Part shown: positions 25,527 to 32,950 of the stretch, in pieces
How positions within the stretch are numbered: position 1 is the first letter of the stretch
How the letters are laid out: every line of letters begins with the position of its first letter
Source: Stenotrophomonas maltophilia
Lineage (GTDB): Bacteria > Pseudomonadota > Gammaproteobacteria > Xanthomonadales > Xanthomonadaceae
Assembly: GCF_013464485.1 (NCBI RefSeq)
Contig: NZ_RAUX01000011.1
Span: forward strand, 1 to 36,593
Direction of reading: 5' to 3'
Length of the DNA stretch: 36,593 nt
Notes under the pieces: model-generated
Told to the model about the DNA's origin: nothing
Seen by the model: only the letters and a program-made list of their open reading frames with translations
The model's database searches: none
Translations under genes and position numbers: made by a program

Positions 25527-26543
25527 TTACTTCAGGTTCTGCGTCCAGTAGGTCTCGATCTGGCGGACCAGGCTGTCCGGCAGCGGTACGTAGTCCAGCT
25601 GGCGGGCCTGGGCATCGCCGTTCTTGTAGACCCAGCGGAAGAACTCCTGGGTGGCCTTGCCATTGGCAGCATTCTTCGGCGTCTTCTGCACCAGAATGAA
25701 GTTGGTGGCGGTGATCGGCCAGGATTCAGCGCCCGGCGCATTGGTCATGACCAGGTAGAAATCCTTGGCGTTGGCCCAGTCGGCGCTGGCGGCGGCAGCG
25801 GCGAACGACGCGTCGCTCGGCTGCACGAACTTGCCGGCGGCATTCTTCATCGCGGTGTACGACAGCTTGTTCTGCAGCGCGTAGGACAGTTCGACGTAGC
25901 CGATGCCGCCCTTGATCTGCTTCACGTACGCGGCAACGCCTTCGTTGCCCTTGCCACCGATGCCGGCCGGCCACTGGACCGAGGTGCCTTCACCGACCGA
26001 GCTCTTCCACTCCGGGCTGACCTTGGACAGGTAGTTGACGAAGTTGAAGGTGGTGCCCGAACCATCCGAGCGGTGCACGACGGTGATCTTGGCGCTCGGC
26101 AGGGTCACGCCCGGGTTCAGCGCGGCGATGGCCGGGTCATTCCAGGTCTTGATCTTGCCCAGGAAGATGTTGGCCAGCACGGAGCCGTCCAGCTTCAGCG
26201 CGCCCGGGGCGATGCCGGCCACGTTCACCACCGGCACCACGCCACCGATCACCGACGGGAACTGGGCCAGGCCCGAGGCGGCCAGTTCTTCCGGCTTCAG
26301 CGGAGCATCGGAGGAGCCGAAATCAACCGTCTTGGCCTTGATCTGGGCGATACCACCACCGGAGCCGATCGACTGGTAGTTGACCTTGTTGCGGGTCGCA
26401 GCGCTGTAGTCGGCCGACCACTTGGACATGACCGGATAGATGAACGATGCGCCCGCGCCGGTGATATCGGCGGCGTTGGCGGCAAACACGGACGATGCAG
26501 CCAGGATGGCGACAGCGGCGCGCGACTTGAAGGCGTGGATCAC
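25527..26543 (-). CDS. pstS: Phosphate-binding protein PstS, soluble periplasmic form
   Basis: A 338-residue second PstS. It closely resembles the downstream lipoprotein along its whole core: GAGASFIYP, IGSGGGIAQIKA, VDFGSSD, VHRSDGSGTTFNF, SPEWKS-VGEGTSVQWP. Its signal peptide ends in ANA before ADITGAG and has no lipobox, so it should be freely periplasmic. Translation begins at GTG 26543, with AGGAG 8 nt upstream; longer frames lack a start with a ribosome site. It lies between the OprP-type porin gene and the pstSCAB-phoU block, with its own Pho boxes and a terminator-like double hairpin. It may scavenge phosphate released by the porin and hand it to PstCAB. Confidence 0.94.
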   Translation of the reverse strand: MIHAFKSRAAVAILAASSVFAANAADITGAGASFIYPVMSKWSADYSAATRNKVNYQSIGSGGGIAQIKAKTVDFGSSDAPLKPEELAASGLAQFPSVIGGVVPVVNVAGIAPGALKLDGSVLANIFLGKIKTWNDPAIAALNPGVTLPSAKITVVHRSDGSGTTFNFVNYLSKVSPEWKSSVGEGTSVQWPAGIGGKGNEGVAAYVKQIKGGIGYVELSYALQNKLSYTAMKNAAGKFVQPSDASFAAAAASADWANAKDFYLVMTNAPGAESWPITATNFILVQKTPKNAANGKATQEFFRWVYKNGDAQARQLDYVPLPDSLVRQIETYWTQNLK

Positions 26544-26602
26544 GGGGAGACTCCTGGGGTGGTAGTCGAAGGGCGGTTGCCCGACGTTTCGGTGCACATT
26601 CC

Positions 26603-26619
26603 ATAACGGTTGCGTGACA
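26603..26619 (-). promoter_or_regulatory. Candidate Pho box 2 upstream of soluble pstS
   Basis: Minus-strand TGTCAC (26614-26619), 5 nt, CGTTAT (26603-26608): two PhoB-like half-sites with the 11-nt period, 60 bp before the GTG start. Confidence 0.6.
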
Positions 26620-26635
26620 CCCCAGCGTCTGTCAT

Positions 26636-26652
26636 ATGACGCTGGTGTGACA
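26636..26652 (-). promoter_or_regulatory. Candidate Pho box 1 upstream of soluble pstS
   Basis: Minus-strand TGTCAC (26647-26652), 5 nt, CGTCAT (26636-26641), again with the 11-nt half-site period. It is exactly 33 nt (three periods) upstream of Pho box 2, so four half-sites lie on one face of the helix. Confidence 0.65.
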
Positions 26653-26722
26653 TGCGTCATGACGGTTGCACCGGCACGTCTGCGTTGTCCGCGCCGGAGT
26701 GGCGCGAGCATCGCTGCAACGA

Positions 26723-26750
26723 CGAAGGCACGGCCTGGGCCGTGCCTTCG
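26723..26750 (-). terminator. Perfect 13-bp hairpin after the porin gene
   Basis: CGAAGGCACGGCC-TG-GGCCGTGCCTTCG, 23 bp downstream of the porin stop. No T-run follows, so it may stabilise or process the 3' end and not terminate strongly. Confidence 0.6.
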
Positions 26751-26773
26751 CGGTGGAACGCAGGTGACTGGAC

Positions 26774-27985
26774 TTACCAGAAGAACTGCGCGCGGGCTTC
26801 CAGGATGTTGGGATCGTCGTTGACGAAACCGCGTGCTGCAGAGCTGTACTTCTTGCTGTCGACCATCACGTAATTGAGCATCAGCTTGAAGTTGGAACGC
26901 AGGTACCAGTTGGCGCCCACGGTCCAGATATCCATCTTGCCACCCAGCACGCCATCGACGATCGGCGGGCGGCCGGCCACCGGGTTGGCGGCGAGGTTGC
27001 CGTCGTTCAGGTCCATGTGGTCGTAGCGCACGCCCAGCTGCCACTGGCCGCCGGCCGGGTTGTTCGGCAGGCCGGTGCCCGGCGTGCCACCCTTGTAGCT
27101 CCAGGTCTCGCCAGTGACATTCCACACGCCACTGATGTAGTAGCCATCGCTGGTGTAGTTGTCGTGGTCGTAGCGCTTCGCCTTGCTGGTGTAGTACTCG
27201 GCCTGGGCCTTGAACGGACCCTGGAAGTACATCGCTTCGGCGCCGATGGTGCTGATGCGGTCGGTGTCGGTCAGGTTGCCGCTGTCGACCAGGCGGGCGG
27301 TGGCGAGGTCGGCATTCGGACGGGCGCGCACGCGCAGGGTGTCTGCATCGGCGTCGTAGTTGACGTAGCTCAGGCCGAAGTGCAGGACCTGGCCCTTTTC
27401 ATTGATCGGGGCCCAGGTACCGCGTGCGCCGTAGCCGCTGCCGTGGGCCAGGTTACGCGTCAGCTCGCGTCCGAAGGCGCTGGCGGTCACCGACCAGTTG
27501 TCCTGGCCGTAGCTGTACGCGCCACCCAGGCGGCGGGCGATGGCATAGGTATTGGTGACTGCTGCCTTGGAAATGAAATCGTTGTTCTTGGTGCTGGACA
27601 GTTCTTCCAGGCTGTTGGGCTGCTTGAACTGGCCCAGCTGCAGGAAGTGGTTGGCGTTGCCCAGCAGCTTGTACTTCACATTCGTGTCGAGGAACTTGTC
27701 GGCCTTGGCGTCATAGCCGACCACCCACTCCACGTTGCCCGGGCCCTTGCCCTTCAGCACCAGCTCGGCGCGACGCAGTTCGAACTCGCTGTTCTTGCCG
27801 TTGCCGGCGTCGCCACCGTTGAGGTCGACCAGGTCGTTGTCGAACCAGTTGCCGTCGGCCTGGACCAGGCCTTCGAAGGTGATTTCCGAACCGCCGATCA
27901 CGTCGATGGCGACTTCGGCGTGTGCAGCCGGCACATACAGCGCAGCAGCCACGGCCACCGTCAGGAGTTGGTGATGCAGTTTCAT
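26774..27985 (-). CDS. OprP/OprO-type phosphate-selective porin
   Basis: A 403-residue outer-membrane beta-barrel. A Sec signal (about 1-23, ending AAHA) precedes a long series of alternating aromatic/polar beta strands ending in the terminal Phe-Trp expected for porin assembly (ARAQFFW). Strand segments such as SEFELRRAELVLKGKG and GGAYSYGQDNWSVTASAFG are typical of the OprP/OprO family, whose arginine and lysine residues line a phosphate or polyphosphate pore. It is the outermost component of the locus and lies upstream of both pstS genes, with its own Pho-box-like site. Whether it prefers phosphate or pyrophosphate cannot be read directly. Confidence 0.92.
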   Translation of the reverse strand: MKLHHQLLTVAVAAALYVPAAHAEVAIDVIGGSEITFEGLVQADGNWFDNDLVDLNGGDAGNGKNSEFELRRAELVLKGKGPGNVEWVVGYDAKADKFLDTNVKYKLLGNANHFLQLGQFKQPNSLEELSSTKNNDFISKAAVTNTYAIARRLGGAYSYGQDNWSVTASAFGRELTRNLAHGSGYGARGTWAPINEKGQVLHFGLSYVNYDADADTLRVRARPNADLATARLVDSGNLTDTDRISTIGAEAMYFQGPFKAQAEYYTSKAKRYDHDNYTSDGYYISGVWNVTGETWSYKGGTPGTGLPNNPAGGQWQLGVRYDHMDLNDGNLAANPVAGRPPIVDGVLGGKMDIWTVGANWYLRSNFKLMLNYVMVDSKKYSSAARGFVNDDPNILEARAQFFW

Positions 27986-28038
27986 GGAGAGAAGCCTTGC
28001 AGGCAGGTGGGAAGATGCGCGCAGGCTAGAAGGTAAAG

Positions 28039-28055
28039 ATTGCGTAAATGTGACA
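28039..28055 (-). promoter_or_regulatory. Candidate Pho box upstream of the porin gene
   Basis: Minus-strand TGTCAC (28050-28055), 5 nt, CGCAAT (28039-28044), an 11-nt period with a weaker second half, about 54 bp before the porin ATG. Confidence 0.5.
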
Positions 28056-28181
28056 GTTCACGCGCGGCAGACATCCACCGCAGGCCCCGTCACGGCAGGG
28101 CCTGCCATTGAAACCGCTTACGTATGACGCCCGGATTGCGCCCCGGTTGCAGTAGATCCACGCCATGCGCGGATGCTGTCG

Positions 28182-28871
28182 TCACTCTGCGAGGGTCTTG
28201 TCCTTGAACCGGCAGAGGTCGGCGATCACGCACCCGGGGCAATCCGGCCTGCGCGCTTTGCACACGTACCGTCCGTGCAGGATCAGCCAATGATGCGCGT
28301 CGAGCAGGAACTCGGCAGGAATCGCTTTGACCAATCGGTCTTCGACCTCGCGCACGTTCTTTCCTGGCGCAAGCCCGGTACGGTTGGCGACACGGAAGAT
28401 ATGCGTGTCCACCGCCATCACCGGCTCACCGAACGCGGTGTTGAGCACCACGTTGGCGGTCTTGCGGCCGACGCCCGGCAACGCTTCCAATGCGTCACGA
28501 TCGCGTGGCACTTCACCGCCATGCTTCTCCAGCAGGATCGCGCAGGTGGCGATCACGTTCCTGGCCTTGGCGTTGAACAGGCCGATGGTGGCGATGTACT
28601 GCTTCAGCCCGTCCTCGCCGAGCGCGAGGATCTTCGCCGGCGTATTGGCCACCGGGAACAGGCGGCGGGTTGCCTTGTTGACGCCGACGTCGGTGGCCTG
28701 CGCCGACAACGCCACCGCCACCAGCAGCTCGAACGGCGAGCTGTACTCCAATTCGGTCTTCGGGTGCGGGTTGAGTTCGCGCAGGCGGGTGAACATCTCC
28801 ACCACGTCTGCACGCGGCATCGTGCCGCCACGCCGCGCCGGGGCGCGTGCGGTCTTCTTCGTGGCGACCAT
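28182..28871 (-). CDS. nth: Endonuclease III (DNA glycosylase/AP lyase)
   Basis: A 229-residue base-excision repair enzyme removing oxidised pyrimidines. The helix-hairpin-helix LEALPGVGRKTANVVL carries catalytic Lys137, and Asp155 lies in AVDTHIFRV. The C-terminal 4Fe-4S cluster is complete as C204-x6-C211-x2-C214-x5-C220. A basic N-terminal tail (1-17) precedes the usual start position; Met18 is a plausible shorter start. ATG 28871 overlaps the stop of the upstream small gene by one base, so they are probably cotranscribed. Confidence 0.96.
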   Translation of the reverse strand: MVATKKTARAPARRGGTMPRADVVEMFTRLRELNPHPKTELEYSSPFELLVAVALSAQATDVGVNKATRRLFPVANTPAKILALGEDGLKQYIATIGLFNAKARNVIATCAILLEKHGGEVPRDRDALEALPGVGRKTANVVLNTAFGEPVMAVDTHIFRVANRTGLAPGKNVREVEDRLVKAIPAEFLLDAHHWLILHGRYVCKARRPDCPGCVIADLCRFKDKTLAE

Positions 28872-29224
28872 TACTGCTCCTTGCCGCTGGCGCGGGCCTT
28901 GGCCCGGGCGAGGATGGCTGCTGCTGCGGCGGGCAGGCTGGGCTTCACGTCCGGCGCCGGGGCCGGCGTACGCCGCGCGTCGCGTTCGGCTTCACGGCGG
29001 GCCAGCCGCACGGCACGCGCGCGGAAACGTTCGCGGGCCGCCCAGGCAACCTGCAGTTGCTGCTGGGCCTGCAGCAGCCGTTGCGGAAGATCCGGGTGGC
29101 CGGGCAGCAACTGCGCGTCGTCGGCGCGGGCGGCATAGTCCATCAGGCCGGCCTGCAGGGCGCCATCGAGATCACCTGCCTGGACCCGGGCGAACAGCTG
29201 CGCGGGGTTGGGTCGGGATGCCAT
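28871..29224 (-). CDS. Small hypothetical protein between an enoyl-CoA hydratase and nth
   Basis: I do not recognise this 117-residue protein. It begins MASRPNPAQLFARVQAGDLD and is helical throughout. A Gln/Arg-rich middle (QRLLQAQQQLQVAWAARERF) could form a short coiled coil. The C-terminus is basic and Ala-rich (about 95-117). There is no signal peptide, membrane helix or cysteine. It is tightly packed: 4 bp after the hydratase stop and overlapping the nth start by one base (TAATG), so all three form one transcription unit. This context is the best argument that it is a real gene. Confidence 0.75.
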   Translation of the reverse strand: MASRPNPAQLFARVQAGDLDGALQAGLMDYAARADDAQLLPGHPDLPQRLLQAQQQLQVAWAARERFRARAVRLARREAERDARRTPAPAPDVKPSLPAAAAAILARAKARASGKEQ

Positions 29225-29228
29225 GGTG

Positions 29229-30011
29229 TCAGCGGTTCTGGAAGGCCGGCGGACGGCGCTGCAGGAAGGCGCTGGTGCCTTCGCGCATGTCCTCGGTGGC
29301 GAACAGCAGGCCGAACTGCGCGCTTTCGTATTCCAGCCCGGCTTCCAGGCTGCATTCGCCGCCCACGTGCACCGCATCGAGCAGGCCACGCAGGGCCAGC
29401 GGGGCCGAGCGCGCCAGCTGGCGGGCGACGTCCTGGACGCGCGCGTCCAGTGCGTCGGCCGGCACCACTTCATTGACGATGCCCAGTTCCAGCGCGCGTG
29501 CGGCGTTGATCGGCGCGCCAAGCAGGCACAGCTCGAGGGTGGCGGCGCGGCCGCACAGGCGCAGCAGGCGCTGGCTGCCACCAAAGCCCGGGATGAGGCC
29601 GAGATTGATTTCCGGTTGGCCGACCTTCGCGCTATCGGCGGCGATGCGCAGGTGGCAGGCCATGGCCAGTTCCAGGCCGCCACCCAATGCAAAACCGTTC
29701 ACGCGGGCGATGACCGGCTTGGGCATCCGTTCAATCTGGCGCATCAGGGCCTGGCCCAGCAGCGAGAAATCACGTCCCTGAACCGCGCTGAGTGTGTTCA
29801 TCTCGGCGATGTCGGCGCCGGCCACGAAGGCCTTCGGGCCGGCTCCGGTCAGCACCACTACGCGCACCTCAGGGTCTGCGGCGGCGGCGCTGAACGCCTC
29901 GGCCAGGGCCTGCAGGGTCGCGGCATTCAGGGCGTTGAGCTTGTCCGGGCGCTGGACGGTCACGGTGCGGATGGCGCCGTCGTCGGCGACAGCGATCAGG
30001 GCATCGGCCAC
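29229..30011 (-). CDS. Enoyl-CoA hydratase/isomerase (crotonase family)
   Basis: A 260-residue crotonase-fold protein. The oxyanion-hole segments AFVAGADI (62-69) and NGFALGGGLELAMACH are present. Both catalytic glutamates of true hydratases are in place: Glu114 in GGGLELA and Glu134 in GQPEINLGLIPGFGG. It should therefore hydrate 2-enoyl-CoA in beta-oxidation or a related pathway. Translation starts at GTG 30011, with AGGAG 7 nt upstream. It is the first gene of a tight unit with the hypothetical gene and nth. The exact acyl-CoA substrate is not readable. Confidence 0.9.
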   Translation of the reverse strand: MADALIAVADDGAIRTVTVQRPDKLNALNAATLQALAEAFSAAAADPEVRVVVLTGAGPKAFVAGADIAEMNTLSAVQGRDFSLLGQALMRQIERMPKPVIARVNGFALGGGLELAMACHLRIAADSAKVGQPEINLGLIPGFGGSQRLLRLCGRAATLELCLLGAPINAARALELGIVNEVVPADALDARVQDVARQLARSAPLALRGLLDAVHVGGECSLEAGLEYESAQFGLLFATEDMREGTSAFLQRRPPAFQNR

Positions 30012-30178
30012 GGGAAAACTCCTGGAACGTTAAAAAAAAGTGATATTGAACTCTGCAAACGCAGACGGGTCATAGCCTGCATCGTGAGTAGCGGTTACAC
30101 GTTGCGCCCGTTATCCTAACCCGTCGCCTCAGGGCGGCGCAGAACGTCCCTGAGTTACCACCCCTGGAGAACTGTTTG

Positions 30179-30880
30179 ATGAAGTTGCGTTCTATCGCGG
30201 TCGCCGTCGCGGCCCTGGCCCTGACGGGCAATGCCTTCGCCCAGGACGTCGCGTCCGAAAAGGGCAAGCTGAGCTACTACTTCGGTTACGACTACGGCAA
30301 CAACCTGGCTGAGCTGACCGGTCGTGGTGAGCAGCTGGACATCAACTCGGTGGTGAAGGGCCTGCAGGACGCCTACGCCAAGAAGCAGCCGGCGATCACC
30401 GCCGAGCAGCTGAAGCCGGCCGTTGAAGCGTTCCAGAAGCGCGAGCAGGGCCGTGCCCAGGCCGCCAAGGCCGAGTACGAAAAGGCTGCTGCCGAAAACA
30501 AGACCAAGAGCGATCAGTTCATTGCGGCGAACAAGGCCAAGGCCGGCGTGCAGTCGCTGCCGAGCGGCGTCCAGTACCGCGTGATCGAAGCCGGCAAGGG
30601 TGCCAAGCCGACCCAGGCCAGCACCGTGCAGCTGGAAGTGGCCGGTCCGTTCCCGTACGGCCAGCGCCCGACCGAAGCCCGCCCGGCCCAGCAGATCCCG
30701 TCGATCAAGGTCAGCGAAGTGGAAATGAAGGCCATGCGCGAGACCCTGCTGCAGATGCCGGCAGGCTCGAAGTGGGAAGTCACCCTGCCGCCGGACCAGG
30801 CCTACGGTGCCGACCCGCGCACCCCGTTCCCGCCGAACGTGGCTGTGCAGTTCGAGATCAAGCTGGTCAGCGTCAAGTAA
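30179..30880 (+). CDS. Divergent periplasmic FKBP-type peptidyl-prolyl isomerase-like protein
   Basis: A 233-residue protein. A Sec signal (about 1-21, ending GNAFA) is followed by an FKBP N-terminal dimerisation domain (KLSYYFGYDYGNNLAE ... VVKGLQDAYAKKQPAI). A long Ala/Lys-rich helix and an FKBP-like C-terminal domain (about 125-233) follow. The C-terminal end LPPDQAYGAD...FPPNVAVQFEIKLVSV is clearly FKBP. The usual active-site stretch with GxxFDSS is replaced by a proline-rich segment (PYGQRPTEARPAQ), so prolyl isomerase activity is doubtful and a chaperone role is possible. ATG 30179 has GGAGA 9 nt upstream. A rho-independent terminator follows at 30900. Relatives are FkpA, FklB and Mip. 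Confidence 0.85.
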   Translation: MKLRSIAVAVAALALTGNAFAQDVASEKGKLSYYFGYDYGNNLAELTGRGEQLDINSVVKGLQDAYAKKQPAITAEQLKPAVEAFQKREQGRAQAAKAEYEKAAAENKTKSDQFIAANKAKAGVQSLPSGVQYRVIEAGKGAKPTQASTVQLEVAGPFPYGQRPTEARPAQQIPSIKVSEVEMKAMRETLLQMPAGSKWEVTLPPDQAYGADPRTPFPPNVAVQFEIKLVSVK

Positions 30881-30899
30881 GAAACAGTGTCAAACATCA

Positions 30900-30932
30900 A
30901 CGCGCCGGTGATCCCACCGGCGCGTTTTTGTT
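30900..30932 (+). terminator. Terminator of the FKBP-like gene
   Basis: ACGCGCCGGTG-ATCC-CACCGGCGCGT, an 11-bp stem followed by TTTTGTTT, 20 bp after the stop codon. Confidence 0.9.
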
Positions 30933-30948
30933 TGCGCAGTACCTGACG

Positions 30949-31077
30949 GTAGAGTCGACTGTCAGTCGACTGCTCTTGAAAATGCCCTGGTAGAGTCGAC
31001 TGTCAGTCGACTGCTCTTGAGTCGCATCGAGAAAACCCCCCGCTCCGCGCGGTAGTCGACTGACAGTCGACGCTACC
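30949..31077. repeat. Tandem GTAG repeats built on AGTCGACT
   Basis: Two identical 31-bp direct repeats, GTAG plus AGTCGACTGTCAGTCGACT plus GCTCTTGA (30949-30979 and 30990-31020), are separated by 10 bp. A third related unit, GTAG-TCGACTGACAGTCGA-CGCTAC (31052-31077), is flanked by GTAG on one side and CTAC on the other. The arm AGTCGACT is itself palindromic, so several alternative pairings are possible. Confidence 0.85.
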
Positions 31078-31138
31078 GGCCGCACGGGCCACCCGCGCAA
31101 ATTCACTCCAATCGCGCTACTGTTGCCCGGTGCAAACA

Positions 31139-31942
31139 ATGGAAGAAACGGCGCGTGTTGTCGCAAGCCCCTGCATCGGAGTGTGCACGCTGGATCCGCA
31201 CCGGCAGTGCACCGGCTGCGGGCGGCATATCGATGAAATCGCACGGTGGTCGTCGATGAGCAACGACGAACGCAGTCGCATCCTGCATCGCGTGCAACCG
31301 CTGCGCGCGCAGCTCCAGCAATCACTGCGCGGCTCGCTGGCCGATCACGAACGTTTGATGCGCGCGCTGCATCCGTTGGCCGATCCGCCGGCCGGCGATG
31401 GCTGGAACCGCAGCGAGCTGATCGACCTGCTGCCGCCTGGGCCGCCAGTGGAGGCGGCCGTGCTTGCGGGTATCGTGCCGCGCGCCAATGGCGCCCAGGT
31501 GATCCTCACCCGTCGCACCGAAACCCTGCGCCAGCACGGAGGCCAGGTCGGGTTCCCCGGTGGCCGCACCGAACCCGATGACCGCGACGCGTTGGCGGCC
31601 GCCCTGCGCGAGAGCCAGGAAGAAATCGCACTGGCGCCTGGCCAGGTGCAGGCGCTGGGGTATCTCGATCCCTTCGTGACGATCACCGGCTACCGGGTCA
31701 CCCCGGTGGTGGCGGTGGTCGATCCGGACTTCGTGCCGGTACCGCAGCCCAGCGAAGTGGCCGAAGTGTTCGAGGTGCCGCTGGACTACCTGATGGCTGC
31801 CGACAACCTGCGCCAGGTCGAAATCAACCATCGCGGCCGCATCCGTCACGTTCTCGAATACGGCTGGCCGGGCCAGCGCATCTGGGGGGCGACCGCGGCC
31901 ATTCTCTACAACCTGCGTCGCCGCTTGGAGCAAGTGCAATGA
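31139..31942 (+). CDS. DUF1289 - Nudix (CoA pyrophosphatase-like) fusion protein
   Basis: A two-domain protein of 267 residues. The N-terminus is a complete DUF1289 module with Cys12, Cys16, Cys24 and Cys27 (SPCIGVC, CTGCGRH) and the following DEIARWSSMSNDER, probably a metal-binding zinc ribbon. From about residue 105 a Nudix hydrolase of the CoA-pyrophosphatase (UPF0035/NudL) type follows: GQVGFPGGRTEPDD, then ALRESQEE with Arg157, Glu158, Glu161 and Glu162. It probably cleaves CoA or related diphosphates. ATG 31139 is chosen; GTG 31130 is possible, and neither has a strong ribosome site. Its stop overlaps the sulfurtransferase start by 4 bp. Confidence 0.88.
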   Translation: MEETARVVASPCIGVCTLDPHRQCTGCGRHIDEIARWSSMSNDERSRILHRVQPLRAQLQQSLRGSLADHERLMRALHPLADPPAGDGWNRSELIDLLPPGPPVEAAVLAGIVPRANGAQVILTRRTETLRQHGGQVGFPGGRTEPDDRDALAAALRESQEEIALAPGQVQALGYLDPFVTITGYRVTPVVAVVDPDFVPVPQPSEVAEVFEVPLDYLMAADNLRQVEINHRGRIRHVLEYGWPGQRIWGATAAILYNLRRRLEQVQ

Positions 31943-32841
31943 ACCCGATCGATCCGCCGTGGACCACCCTGGTCGATGTCACCACCCTGGCCGCTGCGTT
32001 GGGCGACGGCATCCGCGTGGTCGACGCACGCGCCACCGCCAGCACCGCAGTGCGCGTGGTCGATGCGCGTTCCTCGCTGGCCGACCCGCAGGCGGGAGGC
32101 GGCCAGTATCTGGCAGGTCATATCCCAGGTGCGGTGCATGCAGATCTCAACCGTGATCTGTCCGATGTCAGCCGTGTTGGCCACGGTCGCCATCCACTGC
32201 CGGGCAGCGATGCCTTTGCCGCAAAGCTGGGGCAGTGGGGCATCGGCCCCGATACCCAGGTGGTGGTCTACGACGGCAGCGACGGCAGCATGGCCGCCTC
32301 GCGCCTGTGGTGGCTGCTGCGCCTGGTTGGTCACAGCAAGGTCGCCGTGCTCGACGGCGGCATCGCCGCCTGGCAGGCCGCCGGTCACACGTTGGCAAGC
32401 GGCCACACTGAAGTGACAGCGCTGTCTGCCTACCCGGGTCGTTTCGACACCACCCAGATCGCCAACGCCGATGAAATCACCGCGCGCCTGAAACATGCGC
32501 CGGGCTGGCTGGTCGACGCACGCGCGGGCGAACGTTTCCGCGGCGAAGTGGAGCCCCTCGACCCGGTTGCCGGCCACGTGCCGGGCGCAGTCAACCGCCC
32601 GTTCGGCCTGAACGTACTCGACGGCCGCCTGCGCGACGCGCAGGAACTGCGCGCCGAACTGCAGGGCGTGATCGGCAACCGCGATCCGCAGCAGGTGGTG
32701 CTGATGTGTGGCTCCGGCGTGACCGCCTGCCACCTTCTGCTGGCGATGGAAAGCGCAGGACTGAGCGGCGCGCGCGTCTATGCCGATTCCTGGAGCGGCT
32801 GGGTCAGCGACAGCAGCCGCCCGGTCGCCACCGGAGCCTGA
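31939..32841 (+). CDS. sseA: Two-domain sulfurtransferase (3-mercaptopyruvate sulfurtransferase-like)
   Basis: A 300-residue tandem rhodanese protein. The C-terminal domain carries the active loop CGSGVTAC with nucleophile Cys257; CGSGVT is the mercaptopyruvate-sulfurtransferase form, while thiosulfate enzymes have CRKGVT. The inactive N-terminal domain has GHIPGAVHADLNRDLSD. Near the N-terminus RVVDAR occurs twice (26-31 and 39-44), so about 13 residues look like a small internal duplication. It is coupled to the Nudix gene by an ATGA overlap, suggesting a joint transcript. The symbol is inferred from the active-loop type. Confidence 0.87.
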   Translation: MNPIDPPWTTLVDVTTLAAALGDGIRVVDARATASTAVRVVDARSSLADPQAGGGQYLAGHIPGAVHADLNRDLSDVSRVGHGRHPLPGSDAFAAKLGQWGIGPDTQVVVYDGSDGSMAASRLWWLLRLVGHSKVAVLDGGIAAWQAAGHTLASGHTEVTALSAYPGRFDTTQIANADEITARLKHAPGWLVDARAGERFRGEVEPLDPVAGHVPGAVNRPFGLNVLDGRLRDAQELRAELQGVIGNRDPQQVVLMCGSGVTACHLLLAMESAGLSGARVYADSWSGWVSDSSRPVATGA

Positions 32842-32859
32842 GCGATCCGAGCAAAGAGC

Positions 32860-32934
32860 AGTCGAGCGTGGCTCGACTCTACAAAGGCACCCTCCGATCG
32901 ATTCGACCCCGTGTCGACCAAGGTCGACACCTAC
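32860..32934. repeat. Two SMAG/REP units downstream of the sulfurtransferase
   Basis: AGTCGAGCGTGGCTCGACT followed by CTAC (32860-32882) and GTGTCGACCAAGGTCGACAC followed by CTAC (32911-32934), both in the reversed orientation. They directly precede long-hairpin element copy B. Confidence 0.85.
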
Positions 32935-32950
32935 CAACAGCGGCGGAGAT

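Noticed and set aside
26544-27125. N-terminal extension of the soluble PstS frame
   Set aside because: The extension covers the Pho boxes and the 3' part of the porin gene. GTG 26543 with AGGAG starts a proper signal peptide.
30949-31077. CRISPR-like array
   Set aside because: Only two exact repeats, a 10-bp spacer, palindromic GTAG-headed units and no cas genes. This is a REP tandem.
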